Shown here: positions 34,401 through 46,559 of the stretch, piece after piece | Layout of the letters: every line of letters starts with the position of its first letter | Numbering within the stretch: the first letter of the stretch is position 1 | NCBI GenBank assembly: GCA_963556195.1 | Contig: OY744519.1 | Span: 30,959,431-31,023,430 of the forward strand | Direction of reading: 5' to 3' | Length of the DNA stretch: 64,000 nt | Source: Sepiola atlantica | Taxonomy: Eukaryota; Mollusca; Cephalopoda; Sepiida; Sepiolidae | Notes under the pieces: generated by a model | Told to the model about the DNA's origin: nothing | What the model saw: only the letters and a program-made list of their open reading frames with translations | Database searches by the model: none | Translations under genes and position numbers: made by a program

Positions 34401-37400
34401 GAGAGTCGAAAGAAAGAGGGAGTCGAAAAAAAGAGATTCGAAAGAAAGAGAGAGAGGGAGAAAGAAATGAAGGAGAGAGAGTCGAGTGAAAAAGAGAAAG
34501 AAAGAAACGAAAGAGAGAGAGAGTCGAGAGAAAAAGAGTCGAAAGAAAAAGAGAGAATCGAAAGAAACGAAAGAGAGAGAAAGAAACGAAAGAGAGAGAA
34601 AGAAACGAAAGAGAAAGAGAGTCGAGAGAAAAAGAAAGATAGAGTCGAAAGAAAAAAAGAGAGAGAGTCAAAAAAAAAGTGAGAGTCGAAAGAAAAAGAG
34701 ATTCGAAAAAAACGAAAGAGAGAGAAACGAAAGAGAGAAAGAAAGAAACGAAAGAGAGATAAAGAAAGAAATGAAAGAGAGAGAAAGAAAGAAATGAAAG
34801 AGAGAGAAAGAAACGAGAGAGAGAAAGAGAGAGAGTCGAGAGAAAGAAAGAGAGAGTTGAAAGAAAGAGAGAGTCAAGAGAGAGAGAGAGAGAGTCGAGA
34901 GAAAAAGAGAGAGAGTCGAAAGAAAAAGAGAGAGAGAGTCGAAAGAATAAGAGAGAGAGAGAGTCGAAAGAAAAAGACAGAGTCGAAAGTAAAAGACAGA
35001 GTCGAAAGTAAAAGAGAGAGTCGAAAGAGAAAGAGAGAGAGAGAGAGTCGAAAGAGAAAGAGAAAGTCGAAAGAAAGAGAGAGTCGAAAGAAAAATAAAG
35101 AGAGAGTCGAAAGAAAAAGAAAGAGAGAGTCGAAAGAAAGAGAGAGAGTAAAGAAAAAGAGAGAGTCGAGAGAAAAAGACAGTCAAAAGAAAAAGAGAGT
35201 CGAAAGAGAGAAAGAAAGAAACGAAAGAGAGAAAAAAAGAAACGAAAAAGAGAAAGAAAGAAATGAAAAGGGGAGAAAAAGAAAGAAATGAAAGAGAGAG
35301 AAAAAAAGAACCGAAAGAGAGAGAAAGAAAGAACCGAAAGAGAGAGAAAGAAACGAAAGAGAGAGAAAGAAAGAAACGAAAGAAAGAGAGAGTCGAGAGA
35401 AAGAGAGAGAGTCGAGAGAGTCGAGAGAGAGAGATAGTCGAGAGAAAAAGAGAGGGAGTCGAAAGAAAAAGAGAGAGAGAGAGAGTCGAAAGAAAAAGAA
35501 AGTCGAAAAAGAAAGATAGAGAGAGAGTCGAAAGAGAATAAGAGTCGAAAGAGAAAGAGAGAGAAAGTCGAAAGAAAAAAAAGAGTCGAAAGAAAAAGAA
35601 AGTCGAAAGAGAAAGATAGAGAGTCGAAAGAAAAAGAAAAAGAGAGTCGAAAGAAAAAGAGAGAAAGAAACGAAATGAAAGAGAGAGAGTCGAGAGAAAA
35701 AAGAGTCGAGAGAAAAAGAAAGAGAGAATCGAAAGAAAAAGAAAGAGAGTCGAAAGAAAAAGAAACAGAGAGTCGAAAGAAAGAGGGAGTCGAAAAAAAG
35801 AGATTCGAAAGAAAGAGAGAGAGGGAGAAAGAAATGAAGGAGAGAGAGTCGAGTGAAAAAGAGAAAGAAAGAAACGAAAGAGAGAGAGAGTCGAGAGAAA
35901 AAGAGTCGAAAGAAAAAGAGAGAATCGAAAGAAACGAAAGAGAGAGAAAGAAACGAGAGAGAAAGAAACGAAAGAGAAAGAGAGTCGAGAGAAAAAGAAA
36001 GATAGAGTCGAAAGAAAAAAAGAGAGAGAGTCAAAAAAAAAGTGAGAGTCGAAAGAAAAAGAGATTCGAAAGAAACGAAAGAGAGAGAAACGAAAGAGAG
36101 AAAGAAAGAAACGAAAGAGAGATAAAGAAAGAAATGAAAGAGAGAGAAAGAAAGAAATGAAAGAGAGAGAAAGAAACGAGAGAGAGAAAGAGAGAGTCGA
36201 GAGAAAGAAAGAGAGAGTCGAGAGAAAGAAAGAGAGAGTTGAAAGAAAGAGAGAGTCAAGAGAGAGAGAGAGAGTCGAGAGAAAAAGAGAGAGAGTCGAA
36301 AGAAAAAGAGAGAGAGAGAGTCGAAAGAATAAGAGAGAGAGAGAGTCGAAAGAAAAAGACAGAGTCGAAAGTAAAAGACAGAGTCGAAAGTAAAAGAGAG
36401 AGTCGAAAGAGAAAGAGAGAGAGAGAGAGTCGAAAGAGAAAGAGAAAGTCGAAAGAAAGAGAGAGTCGAAAGAAAAATAAAGAGAGAGTCGAAAGAAAAA
36501 GAAAGAGAGAGTCGAAAGAAAGAGAGAGAGTAAAGAAAAAGAGAGAGTCGAGAGAAAAAGACAGTCAAAAGAAAAAGAGAGTCGAAAGAGAGAAAGAAAG
36601 AAACGAAAGAGAGAAAAAAAGAAACGAAAAAGAGAAAGAAAGAAATGAAAAGGGGAGAAAAAGAAAGAAATGAAAGAGAGAGAAAAAAAGAACCGAAAGA
36701 GAGAGAAAGAAAGAACCGAAAGAGAGAGAAAGAAAGAACCGAAAGAGAAAGAAAGAAACGAAAGAGAGAGAAAGAAAGATCCCAAAGAGAGAGAAAGAAA
36801 GAACCGAAAGAGAAAGAAAGAAACGAAAGAGAGAGAAAGAAAGAAACGAAAGAAAGAGAGAGTCGAGAGAAAGAGAGATAGGGGAGAGAGAGAGAGTCGA
36901 GAGAGAGAGAGTCGAGAGAAAGAGAGAGAGAGAGTCGAGAGAAAGAGAGAGAGAGTCGAAAGAAAGAGAAAGAGTCGAAAGAAAAAGATAGAGAGAAAGT
37001 CGAAAGAAAAAGAGAGAGTCGAAAGAAAAAGAGAGAGTCGAAAGAAACGAAAGAGAGAGAATGAAACGAAAGAAAGAGAAAGAAACGAAAGAAAGAGAAA
37101 GAAACGAAAGAGAGAGAGAGTCGAGAGAAAGAGAGAGAGGGGAGAGAAAGCGAGTCGAGAGAAAGAGAGAGTCGAGAGAAAGAGAGAGTCGAGAGAAAAA
37201 GAGAGAGAGAGAGTCGAAAGAAAAAGAAAGAGAGAGAGTCGAAAGAGAGAGAGTCGAAAGAAAAAGAGAGAGAGAGAGTCGAAAAAAAAAGAGAGAGAGA
37301 GAGTCGAAAGAAAGAGAGAGAGTCGAAAGAAAGAGAGAGAGAGTTGAAAGAAAAAGAGTCGAAAGAAAAAGAGAGTCGAAAGAAAGAGAGAGAGAGAGTC

Positions 37401-40400
37401 GAAAGAAAGAGAGAGAGAGTCGAAAGAAAGAGAGAGAGAGTCGAAAGAAAAAGAGGGAGAGAGAGAGTCCAAAGAAAGAGAGAGTCCAAAGAAAGAGAGA
37501 GAAAGAAACGAAAGAGAGAGAAAGAAACGAAAGAAAAAGAAAGAAAGAAACGAAAGAGAGAGTCGAGAGAAAAAGAGAGAGCGTCGAAAGAAAAAGAGAG
37601 AGAGAGAGTCGAAAGAAAAAGAGAGAGAGAGAGTCGAAAGTAAAAAGAAAGAGAGAGAGAGACAGTAAAAAAAAAACGAGAGAGTCGAAAGAAAAAGAAA
37701 GAGTCGAAATAAAAAGTGTCGAAAGAAAAAGAGTGTCGAAAGAAAAAAAGAGAGTCGAAAGAAAAAGAAAGAGAAAGTCGAAAAAAGAGAGAGAGAGAGT
37801 CGAAAAAAAAAAGAGGTTAGAAAGAAAGAGAGAGAGAGAGAAAGAAAGAAATGAAGGAGAGAGAGTCGAGAGAAAAAGAGAGAGTCGAGAGAAAAAGAGA
37901 GATAAAGAAACGAAAGAGAGAGAAAGAAAGAAACGAAAGAGAGAGAGTCGAAAGAAAAAGAGAGAATCGAAAGAAAAAGAGAGAGAAAGAAACGAAAGAG
38001 AGAGAAAGAAAGAAACGAAAGAGAGAGAGAGAGAGTCGAGAGAAAAAGAAAGAGAGAGTCGAAAGAAAAAGAAAGAGAGTCGAAAGAAATATATATAGAG
38101 AGAGAGTTGAAAGAAAAAGATAGAGTCGAAAGAAAAAAAGAGAGAGAGTCAAAAAAAAAGTGAGAGTGGAAAGAAAAAGAGAGTCGAAAGAAACGAAAGA
38201 GAGAGAAAGAAAACAATGAAAGAGAGAGAAAGAAAGAAATGAAAGAAAGAGAAAGAAAGAAACGAGAGAGAGAGTCGAGAGAAAAGGAGAGAGTCGAGAG
38301 AAAGAGAGAGAGTCGAGAGAAAGAGAGAGAGTCGAGAGAGAGAGAGAGTCGAGAGAGAGAGAGAGTCGAGAGAGAGAGAGAGAGAGAGATAGTCAAGAGA
38401 AAAAGAGAGGGAGTCGAAAGAAAAAGAGAGAGAGACAGTCGAAAGAAAAAAAAGAGTCGAAAGAAAAAGAAAGTCGAAAGAGAAAGATAGAGAGAGAGTC
38501 GAAAGAGAATAAGAGTCGAAAGAGAAAGAAAGTCGAAAAAAAGAGAGAGTCGAAAGAAAAAGAAAGAGAGAGTCGAAAGAAAAAGAAAGAGAGAGTCGAA
38601 AGTAAGAGAGTCGAAAGAAACGAAATGAAAGAGAGAGAGTCGAGAGAAAAAGAGAGAGTCGAGAGAAAAAAGAGTCGAGAGAAAAAGAAAGAGAGAATCG
38701 AAAGAAAAAGAAAGAGAGTCGAAAGAAAAAGAAACAGAGTCGAAAGAAAGAGGGAGTCGAAAAAAAGAGATTCGAAAGAAAGAGAGAGAGAGAGAAAGAA
38801 AGAAATGAAGGAGAGAGAGTCGAGTGAAAAAGAGAGAGAAAGAAACGAAAGAGAGAGAAAGAAAGAAACGAAAGAGAGAGAGAGAGTCGAGAGAAAAAGA
38901 GTCGAAAGAAAAAGAGAGAATCGAAAGAAACGAAAGAGAGAGAAAGAAACGAAAGAGAGAGAAGGAAAGAAACGAAAGAGAAAGAGAGTCGAGAGAAAAA
39001 GAAAGAGAGAGAGAGTCGAAAGAAATATATAGAGAGAGAATTGAAAGAAAAAGAAAGATAGAGTCGAATGAAAAAAAGAGAGAGAGTCAAAAAAAAGTGA
39101 GAGTCGAAAGAAAAAGATTCGAAAGAAACGAAGGAGAGAGAAAGAAACGAAAGAGAGAAAGAAAGAAACGAAAGAGAGATAAAGAAAGAAATGAAAGAGA
39201 GAGAAAGAAAGAAATGAAAGAGAGAGAAAGAAAGAAACGAGAGAGAGAGAGAAAAAGAGTCGAGAGAAAAAGAGAGAGTCGAGAGAAAAAGAGAGAGTCG
39301 AGAGAAAAAGAGAAAGTCGAGAGAAAGAAAGAGAGAGAGTTGAAAGAAAGAGAGAGAGAGTCAAGAGAGAGAGAGAGTCGAAAGAAAAAGAGAGAGAGAG
39401 AGTCGAAAGAATAAGAGAGAGAGAGAGTCGAAAGAAAAAGAAAGAGTCGAAAGTAAAAGAGAGAGTCGAAAGAGAAAGAGAGAGAGAGAGTCGAAAGAGA
39501 AAGAGAAAGTCGAAAGAAAGAGAGAGTCGAAAGAAAAAGAAAGAGAGAGTCGAAAGAAAGAGAGAGAGAGAGTAAAGAAAAAGAGAGAGTCGAGAGAAAA
39601 AGACAGTCAAAAGAAAAAGAGAGAGTCGAAAGAGAAAAAGAAAGAAACGAAAGAGAGAAAAAAAGAAACGAAAAAGAGAAAGAAAGAAATGAAAAGGGGA
39701 GAAAGAAAGAAATGAAAGAGAGAGAAAGAAAGAAATGAAAGAGAGAGAAAGAAAGAAATGAAAGAGAGAGAAAGAAAGAACCGAAAGAGTAAGAAAGAAA
39801 GAACCGAAATAGAGAGAGAAAGAAAGAACCGAAAGAGAGAGAAAGAACCGAAAGAGAGAGAAAGAACCGAAAGAGAGAGAAAGAAAGAAACGAAAGAAAG
39901 AGAGAGTCGAGAGAAAGAGAGATAGGGGAGAGAGAGAGAGTCGAGAGAGAGAGTCGAGAGAAAGAGAGAGAGAGAGAGAGTCGAGAGAAAGAGAGAGTCG
40001 AAAGAAAGAGAGAGAGTCGAAAGAAAAAGAGAGAGAGAAAGTCGAAAGAAAAAGAGAGAGTCGAAAGAAAAAGAGAGAGTCGAAAGAAAAAGAGAGAGAT
40101 GAAAGAAAAGGAGTCGAAAGAAACGAAAGAGAGAGAATGAAACGAAAGAAAGAGAAAGAAACGAAAGAAAGAGAAAGAAACGAAAGAGAGAGAGAGAGTC
40201 GAGAGAAAGAGAGAGAAGGGAGAGAAAGCGAGTCGAGAGAAAGAGAGAGTCGAGAGAAAAAGAGAGAGAGTGAGTCGAAAGAAAAAGAAAGAGAGAGAGT
40301 CGAAAGAGAGAGAGTCGAAAGAAAAAGAGAGAGTTGAAAGAAAAAGAGAGAGTCGAAAGAAAGAGAGAGAGTTGAAAGAAAAAGAGTCGAAAGAAAAAGA

Positions 40401-41830
40401 GAGAGAGTCGAAAGAAAAAGAAAGAGAGAGTCGAAAGAAAAAGAAAGAGTCGAAAGAAAAAGAAAGAGAGAGTCGAAAGAAAAAGAAAGAGAGAGTCGAA
40501 AGAAAAAGAAAGAGAGTCGAAAGAAAGAGAGAGAGAGAGTCGAAAGAAAGAGAGAGAGTCGAAAGAAAGAGAGAGAGAGAGTCGAAAGAAAGAGAGAGAG
40601 AGAGAGAGTCGAAAGAAAGAGAGAGAGAGAGAGTCGAAAGAAAAAGAGGGAGAGAGTCGAAAGAAAAAGAGAGTCCAAAGAAAGAGAGAGTCCAAAGAAA
40701 GAGAGAGAAAGAAACGAAAGAAAGAGAAAGAAACGAAAGAAAAAGAAAGAAAGAAACGAAAGAGAGAGTCGAGAGAAAAAGAGAGAGCGTCGAAAGAAAA
40801 AGAGAGAGAGAGAGTCGAAAGAAAAAGAGAGAAAGAGAGTCGAAAGAAAAAGAAAGAGAGAGTCGAAAGAAAAAAAGAGAGCGGAAAAAAAAAAGAGAGT
40901 TGAAGGAAAAAAAGAGAGTCGAAAGAAAGAGAAGGAGTCGAAAGAAAAAGAAAGAGAGAGTCGAAAGAAAAAGAAAGCGAGAGTCGAAAGAAAAAGAGAG
41001 AGAGTCGAAAGAAAGAGAGAGAGAGAGTCGAAAGAAAAAGAAAGATTCGAAAGAAAAAGAGAGAGAGATCCGAGAGAGAGAGATCCGAAAGAGAGAGAGA
41101 GAAAGAAAGGAAAGAGAGAGAGAAAGAAAGAAACGAAAGAGAGTAAGGATGAGAGAGGAAAGAAACAGAGGGAGAGGGAGGGGGAAGAAAAAGAGGGAGA
41201 AGGCGGGAGGAAAGAAAAGGTGGGAGAGGGAGCGAAGAAAGAAAAAGTGGGAGAGAGGGAAGAAAAGGTGGGAGAGAGGAAAGAAAAGGTGGGAGAGGGA
41301 GGGAGGAAAGAAAAAGTGGGAGAGGGAGGGAGGAAAGAAAAGGTGGGAGAGGGAGAGGGAGGGAGGAAAGAAAAACTGTGAGAAGGCGGGAGGAAAGAAA
41401 AGGTGGGAGAGGGAGGGAGGAAAGAAAAGGTGGGGAGGGAGGGAGGAAAGAAAAGCTGGGAGAGGGAGGGAGGAAAGAAAAGCTGGGAGAAGGCGGGAGG
41501 AAATAAAAAGTGGGAGAGGGAGCGAAGAAAGAAAAAGTCGGAGAGGGAGCGAAGAAAGAAAAAGTGGAAGAGGGAGGGAGGAAAGAAAAAGTGGGAGAAG
41601 GCGGGAGGAAAGAAAAAGTGGGAGTTGGGGAAAACAAGTGGGAGTGGGAAGGGGAAAAGTGTGAGAAGGAGAGATGAAAGAAAAGATGGATAGGGAGATA
41701 GGAAACACTAAGAGAGAGAAAAAAGAATGAGAGAGAGAAAAGAAGAGAGAGAGAGATAAAGAAAGTCGAAAGAAAAAGAGCGCACGAACGAGAGAGAGAG
41801 AGAGGGGGGGGGGAGGAAAGTGCAGAAATA
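27329..41830 (+). repeat. Polypurine mega-tract, about 14.5 kb, gtcgaaagaaaaagagagag units
   Basis: The plus strand is nearly all A and G. Pyrimidines occur mostly in gtcga, repeated every 15-30 bases. Unit boundaries are irregular, but kilobase-scale copies are obvious: the marker agaaatatatagagag recurs near 31392, 33788, 38087 and 39023, and ggggagaaa(a)agaaagaaatg near 35270, 36654 and 39697. The right end (41130-41690) changes to ggaggaaagaaaaggtggga units. Dozens of long ORFs (KERERESRE on plus, LSLFLSTLS on minus) come from the composition alone and are not genes. It lies in a WAPL intron, where the transcript strand is CU-rich. Confidence 0.95.
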
Positions 41831-42086
41831 ATTGTTAGTTGGGTTTGTAAACAGATAATTAAAGATCAGTAAAAACAGCTAGAAAGAAAAATAATAAACA
41901 ATTAAAACAACAAAAAGAGAAAAAAAGAAGAAAGAAAATCAAACAACAAAATAAACAATAAAAAAAGAAAGAATCGCGCAGCAAAGTATTAATGTGGCCT
42001 TGATAATAAGATTTAACCTTTTTTTATTTAGTGGTCAGGTAGGTAATTGGGGTGGAGTGGGTCAGGGGAGAATTGCAACCACCATG

Positions 42087-42123
42087 GATATGTATATATA
42101 TATATATATACACACACACTCAC
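42087..42123. repeat. (TA)n(CA)n microsatellite touching the splice donor
   Basis: On the gene strand, gtgagtgtgtgtgtatatat continues into TA units. The first six bases are the 5' splice site of the 42.1 kb WAPL exon. Confidence 0.9.
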
Positions 42124-42238
42124 CTGTATTGACAATATGGTCAAGGGCACCAAGTGATCGTAACTCGTTCTTGAAGCCATCCGATGCATTACGCGATGCA
42201 GTGATAGTTAATAACGACTCCATTGCTAAGTTACCCGT
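42124..42238 (-). CDS. WAPL: WAPL exon (middle)
   Basis: Seen: 115 nt on the minus strand, entering in phase 0 and leaving in phase 1. The acceptor is a polypyrimidine tract ending ctttttttctag, and the donor is acag/gtgagt, a near-perfect consensus. The peptide starts [16 protein letters not shown] and ends [13 protein letters not shown], followed by a split codon. Known: animal WAPL proteins have a very similar block (TGHLAMETLL ... LGGLDHIV) directly after the block encoded by the exon at 55.3 kb, so the order fits. Odd: the donor runs straight into a (TG)n(TA)n microsatellite, so the bases downstream of the 5' splice site lie in length-unstable DNA. The 14.5 kb polypurine tract (minus-strand pyrimidine) begins about 290 nt into the next intron. 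The small open frame reading on the plus strand here is a shadow of this exon. Confidence 0.92.
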
Positions 42239-42239
42239 C

Positions 42240-43000
42240 TAGAAAAAAAGAAAAGAAAATACACACATATATAAAATTATATATATATATCGTATGCGGA
42301 TACAGTTAAATGAAAATATTTTTTAATTAAAAATAAAGTATATTTTTAGATAGCTATTTTTACCTGACAACTTTGCAAAAATACATTTAAAAAAAGAAAG
42401 AAAAAAAAAAAGAAAAGAAAAGGGAATTTTTACCCCCCCCCCCCAAATGTTATGGTGATATCGAACAGTTAAAGAAAATCAGCATGCTAGCTGAATAGTT
42501 TAAGCACGAACACTGATTCCGTTGTTTTTTTTTAAACACAAGAACTCGTCTGCCTAACACAACTGTAAAGAACTTCTTCCTTCGTGTACTTAACGTCAGG
42601 TGGAATTCCCGTCTGTGGAACACATTACCATGGGATTGCTTCCATGCAGATTACAGCATGGTCATCTTCTAATCCAATATAAAAAATATTTGTCATAAAC
42701 CGTCCTCAATAAGTAATTAAACTTAGTTCACCCCATTCATTAGTTTAAATCCATTCATAATATTCATTATTAAACTGACAATCCATTCATCTTGCTAACC
42801 TTTATCCTCGAGTGGCTTTTAACATAAATAAATAAAATAAAAAAGGGCGGTTTAATTTTTTTTTTTTTAAATACAAAATGAATAGCAAACCAAAGGTAAA
42901 AGAAAAGCCAACAATCTTAATATATATTAACAGAACGGTCATGGAAATTACATGGTGGCTTTCTTCATTGAAATCCAATTTTCAGTTTATAAATACAAAC
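42240..43000. other. Interval with no gene recognised
   Basis: AT-rich with poly-A/poly-C runs. 42540-42680 has moderate GC (gtggaattcccgtctgtgg) and may be a LINE 3' remnant (compare ggaattccctccctgttccg at 44450), but it is too short to assign. Confidence 0.45.
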
Positions 43001-43004
43001 TTAA

Positions 43005-43110
43005 AGCAATTTAGATTATTCGGACTACTATTCTCATATGTTTTAGCCGATGATATAATCTCCGATCATCTTCAGGTGCATCTTGTCGAATTTAGGAATC
43101 TTTATGTCCA
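43005..43110 (+). repeat. Half copy of a foldback repeat
   Basis: ttcggactactattctcata, then gatgatataatctccgatca, then cttgtcgaatttaggaatct. This is the same family, in opposite orientation or as one arm, as 51080-51290, 52470-52650 and 54925-55085. The 123-codon ORF over it is not a recognised gene. Confidence 0.65.
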
Positions 43111-43261
43111 ATTCACCAATTTGGAAGGAATTTCAAATTGGACCCTTTATTCAATCCATGGGCGTAGATTGTTCTTATCCCGTCAGCAATGTCTGGGTAG
43201 AAGTTTTAATTTACTTGAAAACATAAAATTAATCTATTTTTCTTGTTAAACTAATCAGTCC

Positions 43262-43425
43262 TCATTTACTTGCTGCCCTACAATGGCAAAGTTAGACACA
43301 AGATTAGTTTTTCATGTAGGGAATATCCACCTCCCCAAAATGAGGCACTCAAGAAGGGACATTTCACCTCTGACTAAGGACAGAACAGATGCTACACTTT
43401 GATTTCAACCCGAAAGCAAAGAGTC
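43262..43425 (-). mobile_element. U2 snRNA-headed SINE, copy 3 (degraded)
   Basis: Minus strand: ggttgaaatcaaagtgtagc, then atctgttctg, then the body down to gtagggcagcaagtaaatga. Matches copies 11704 and 11935. Confidence 0.65.
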
Positions 43426-43964
43426 ACCACATATCAAGACTAAAAAAGAAAAAAAAAAATACTTGAGGGTAATGGTTAATGAGATGGATAGATTGACAGT
43501 TGACTAATGATGAATACTATGAGAGGATTGAAAATCCCCACATACCACACACTTAAAACAACAGCCGACTCAAAAAACAGCAATTCTTTCCTCTTTGTCA
43601 GAAGCATCGCTCATGGAATGTGTTGATTAAAGAACAAAATAGGGAGGGGGGGCGGGAGCGAGTTACTAGGCTGCCGATAGTGAACATAAGGCTCCCATGA
43701 AGATCATCTATCCTTTGACAGCTGTTGTTTTTAGTGGTGCTAGCTGTCCACCCATGCACCTCATGACAAGCAAAAATAAAAAAACAAGAAGTGATGGGGA
43801 TACCAGTTTAGTTACCGACAGTCCGACCATGAAACGGGTGATACTAGTAGCAGTGGAGAAAGCAGACCTGACTACTTGTTCAATTTGGAGCATTTTTTTT
43901 GTTTTGCGGTTTGTTGTAGATTTTATAGTATCCATTTTGTTTTTCCATTGAATTCAAACTCCTC

Positions 43965-44570
43965 AGCCTAACATTCACAAGCAACATGAATTGGAAGAAA
44001 TACATAGAAGACATTGCCAAGGCTGCTGCAAATAAGGTGGGATCCCTCTATACGTTAGAAAACTTCTCACACCTGACAGTATCTTATATCTCTACAAAGC
44101 CACCATTAGCCCATGCATGAAGTATTGTTGTCACATCTGGGCTGGAGCATCAACCACTAGTCCCTGCCTATGAGACAGGGTTCGAAAAAGAGTCTCCAAT
44201 CTAATAGAGCCCGCACTATTAACCAAGCTCCAGCTCCTGTCCCATCGCCGCAATGTTGCATCGTGTGCTAGTTTTACAAATATTTCAGTGGAATGTGCTC
44301 CGATGAACTTGCAGCACTGGCACCTCCTCGCAGTAAATAGCCCCAACCAACCCTACAAGCAGCAAAATCCCACCCCTTCACTGTAGAGGTCCCTAGAGGC
44401 CAGAAAACTTTCTACTCTAATAGTTTCTTCCCTCAAACTGCTAACCTTTGGAATTCCCTCCCTGTTCCGTGCTTCACTGACTGTACTAACATGCAGAAAT
44501 TTTAAATGTAATGTGAACAGACTTCTCGCTGCTCAACTCCCTACTTAGGATGTCCCTATAGGTATGGCCC
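43965..44570 (+). pseudogene. LINE RT C-terminal fragment (second LINE family)
   Basis: Segments in shifting frames: LTFTSNMNWKKYIEDIAKAA, VGSLY, LYLYKATISPCMKYCCHIWA, LLDRVRKRVSNLIEPALL and LNSLP-like (aactgctaacctttggaatt). This is the end of a Jockey/CR1-like RT (KA..RP.LEY...W). Several frameshifts; no intact ORF. Confidence 0.7.
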
Positions 44571-44878
44571 CTAATTCACAGTAGCCCCTTGCGTCTCAGT
44601 CGCAATGTGTCTTTTTGGGGGTGAATAAAAGTTAAAAAAAAAAAATTTTTTTAATTGAACCATTCAAACACCTCATGTGAAATGTTTGTAACTATAATTT
44701 TCAATAATTTTCAAATATTCAGGTTAATAAAAATAAACTTTGTTGAATTTTTAGAGCTGTGTTCAATCGTTGCTGTTACACATTTTTCCACTACAAATTT
44801 CACAGCTAAAACTTTTCTAACCAAATTAACTTGAAATAAAAAGCAGCTGTCTCTGTTGCTTGTTTACATACACAAAAA

Positions 44879-45203
44879 AAATCTATATTTAATACTATTT
44901 AATACTAAATCTATATTTAATACTATTTAATACTAAATCTATATTTAATACTATTTAATACTAAATCTATATTTAATACTATTTAATACTAAATCTATAT
45001 TTAATACTATTTAATACTAAATCTATATTTAATACTATTTAATACTAAATCTATATTTAATACTATTTAATACTAAATCTATATTTAATACTATTTAATA
45101 CTAAATCTATATTTAATACTATTTAATACTAAATCTATATTTAATATTATTTAATACTAAATCTATATTTAATATTATTTAATACTAAATCTATATTTAA
45201 TAC
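44879..45203 (+). repeat. 28-bp tandem satellite, about 11.5 units
   Basis: Unit aaatctatatttaatactat then ttaatact. It is nearly invariant except for two late units with atattatt. Inner ttaatacta duplications suggest growth from a shorter 9-bp motif. Confidence 0.97.
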
Positions 45204-46540
45204 TACTGCCTCTAGTTCGGATGACTTCCATCCCATTTATTTAGCACGTGTCATATCACTTACAAATAGACTTTTATATCAGGCATGTCAGACTCAGCGA
45301 CCCCCCCCCCCCCACTCCCGGATCACATGGGTCAATTTGTGGTGTCATGGAGGCTATACGCGGCAAATTCGTTTAATAAAAATACTTAGAAATGTACAAT
45401 ATGTACACAAATGATTTTGTTTTTCAGTCATTCCTTTTGGATAGTACACTAAAATTGACTTTACCGATAGGTGTATAAAACAGCAATGCCCCCAAAAAGA
45501 TGAAATCAAAATGAATTTCCCAACCTGGGAGACATGGCTCCCTATGTGTTTGGAGAGACGGCAGCACATAAAACAACTTCAATCGGTTTCAACTAAGAAA
45601 GTCAAAATTAAGAGAAAAACACTGAATGCGCATGTGCGGGGGGGGGGAGGGGGTGGACAGGAAGTCATTCTTTGATGAAACAAAAGTCATCTAACTCCCC
45701 TACCTCCTTCATGAATTGCTTGAAGTAAGCCTTCACGGCAAAATTAACATTTTCAGTTTTCAGAGATAAAATCAGTTTTTTACTTATTTGAAAAAAAAAA
45801 AAAAAAAAAAGAAGCAAATTCCGATGAAAAAGCAGAGAACTCACATCCAGGAGAGGCTCTAACCATTTGAGCAGAAAAAGTTTTTTTCTGGATCAAAAAA
45901 ACAAACCAACAGAATTCCGCTAAAAAGCTGAGAACTCATATCCCTGATGAAGTCCTTTATGCACGCGGGTGAGCCCAGGTTCCTTGTTCGTTCATTGATA
46001 CAAAATGCCGACACTTGTCGGTTAATTCAATAAAAGATTTATTCAAAGGACAGAACAGAAACTTTGCATGAGAGAGAGAGATGAATGAGAGAGAGATATG
46101 ATGAATGAGAGAGATGACTACATCAGGCCATCACCAGTTTTGGTGACGGCATGCAAACATGTCCTTTCTCGTTCAAGTCTTGCCTGTTACGAATATTGGA
46201 GTTGGTCTTATTCATTTGAAGAACAGTTGAATTTTACACGACTGGAAAAAAATTGCTTCTCCAATAGTTTGGTCCCAAATCACTGCCGATAAACACGAGC
46301 AGCCATCACGATCAGGACGAGAAGATTTCAAGGTGTTAAGTCTCGGATCGATCACGTCCACACACCTTAATATCCAACAAATGGAGCCAGGCAAAAAAAC
46401 AAAAACAAAAAAAAGCATACAAAGCGAAAGGAACACCTTCCTTTCACCAGCACTTTATTTGATAAAGCCGTTTATTTGATTAGGAGATATTTTTAAAGCC
46501 ACGCTTATATTTTATTTATCAGATTGTTGTAACATGATTA
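45204..46540. other. Interval with no gene; SINE-like debris
   Basis: Contains poly-C at 45300-45315, a (GA)-rich stretch at 46070-46110 and two related segments (45800-45870 and 45900-45985, agaactcacatccaggagag and agaactcatatccctgatga). On the minus strand these read like a tRNA-derived SINE head (ctcaaatggttagagcc). The short ORFs are unrecognised. Confidence 0.4.
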
Positions 46541-46559
46541 ATCATGTTACAACATCATC

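Larger units (their letters stand above)
22585..42123 (-). other. WAPL: WAPL intron, about 19.5 kb, dominated by polypyrimidine (sense strand)
   Basis: This is the interval between the middle and downstream exons, with GT/AG ends on the minus strand. About three quarters of it is the purine-rich tract described separately. In the WAPL pre-mRNA that tract would be CU-rich RNA. The rest holds a mariner and two fragments of one LINE family. No other exon was recognised. Confidence 0.85.

Noticed and set aside
27306..41708. Dozens of ORFs rich in KERERES (plus) or LSLFLSTLS (minus), one over 1200 codons
   Set aside because: They come from a purine-only strand, in which stop codons are rare. All frames give the same kind of low-complexity peptide.
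42878..43249. 123-codon plus-strand ORF
   Set aside because: It runs across a copy of the palindromic repeat family seen at 51080 and 52470, and has no recognisable domain.
43697..43951. 84-codon ORF on plus with a matching antisense ORF
   Set aside because: No known motif, no splice or start support; it lies in repeat-like DNA next to LINE debris.
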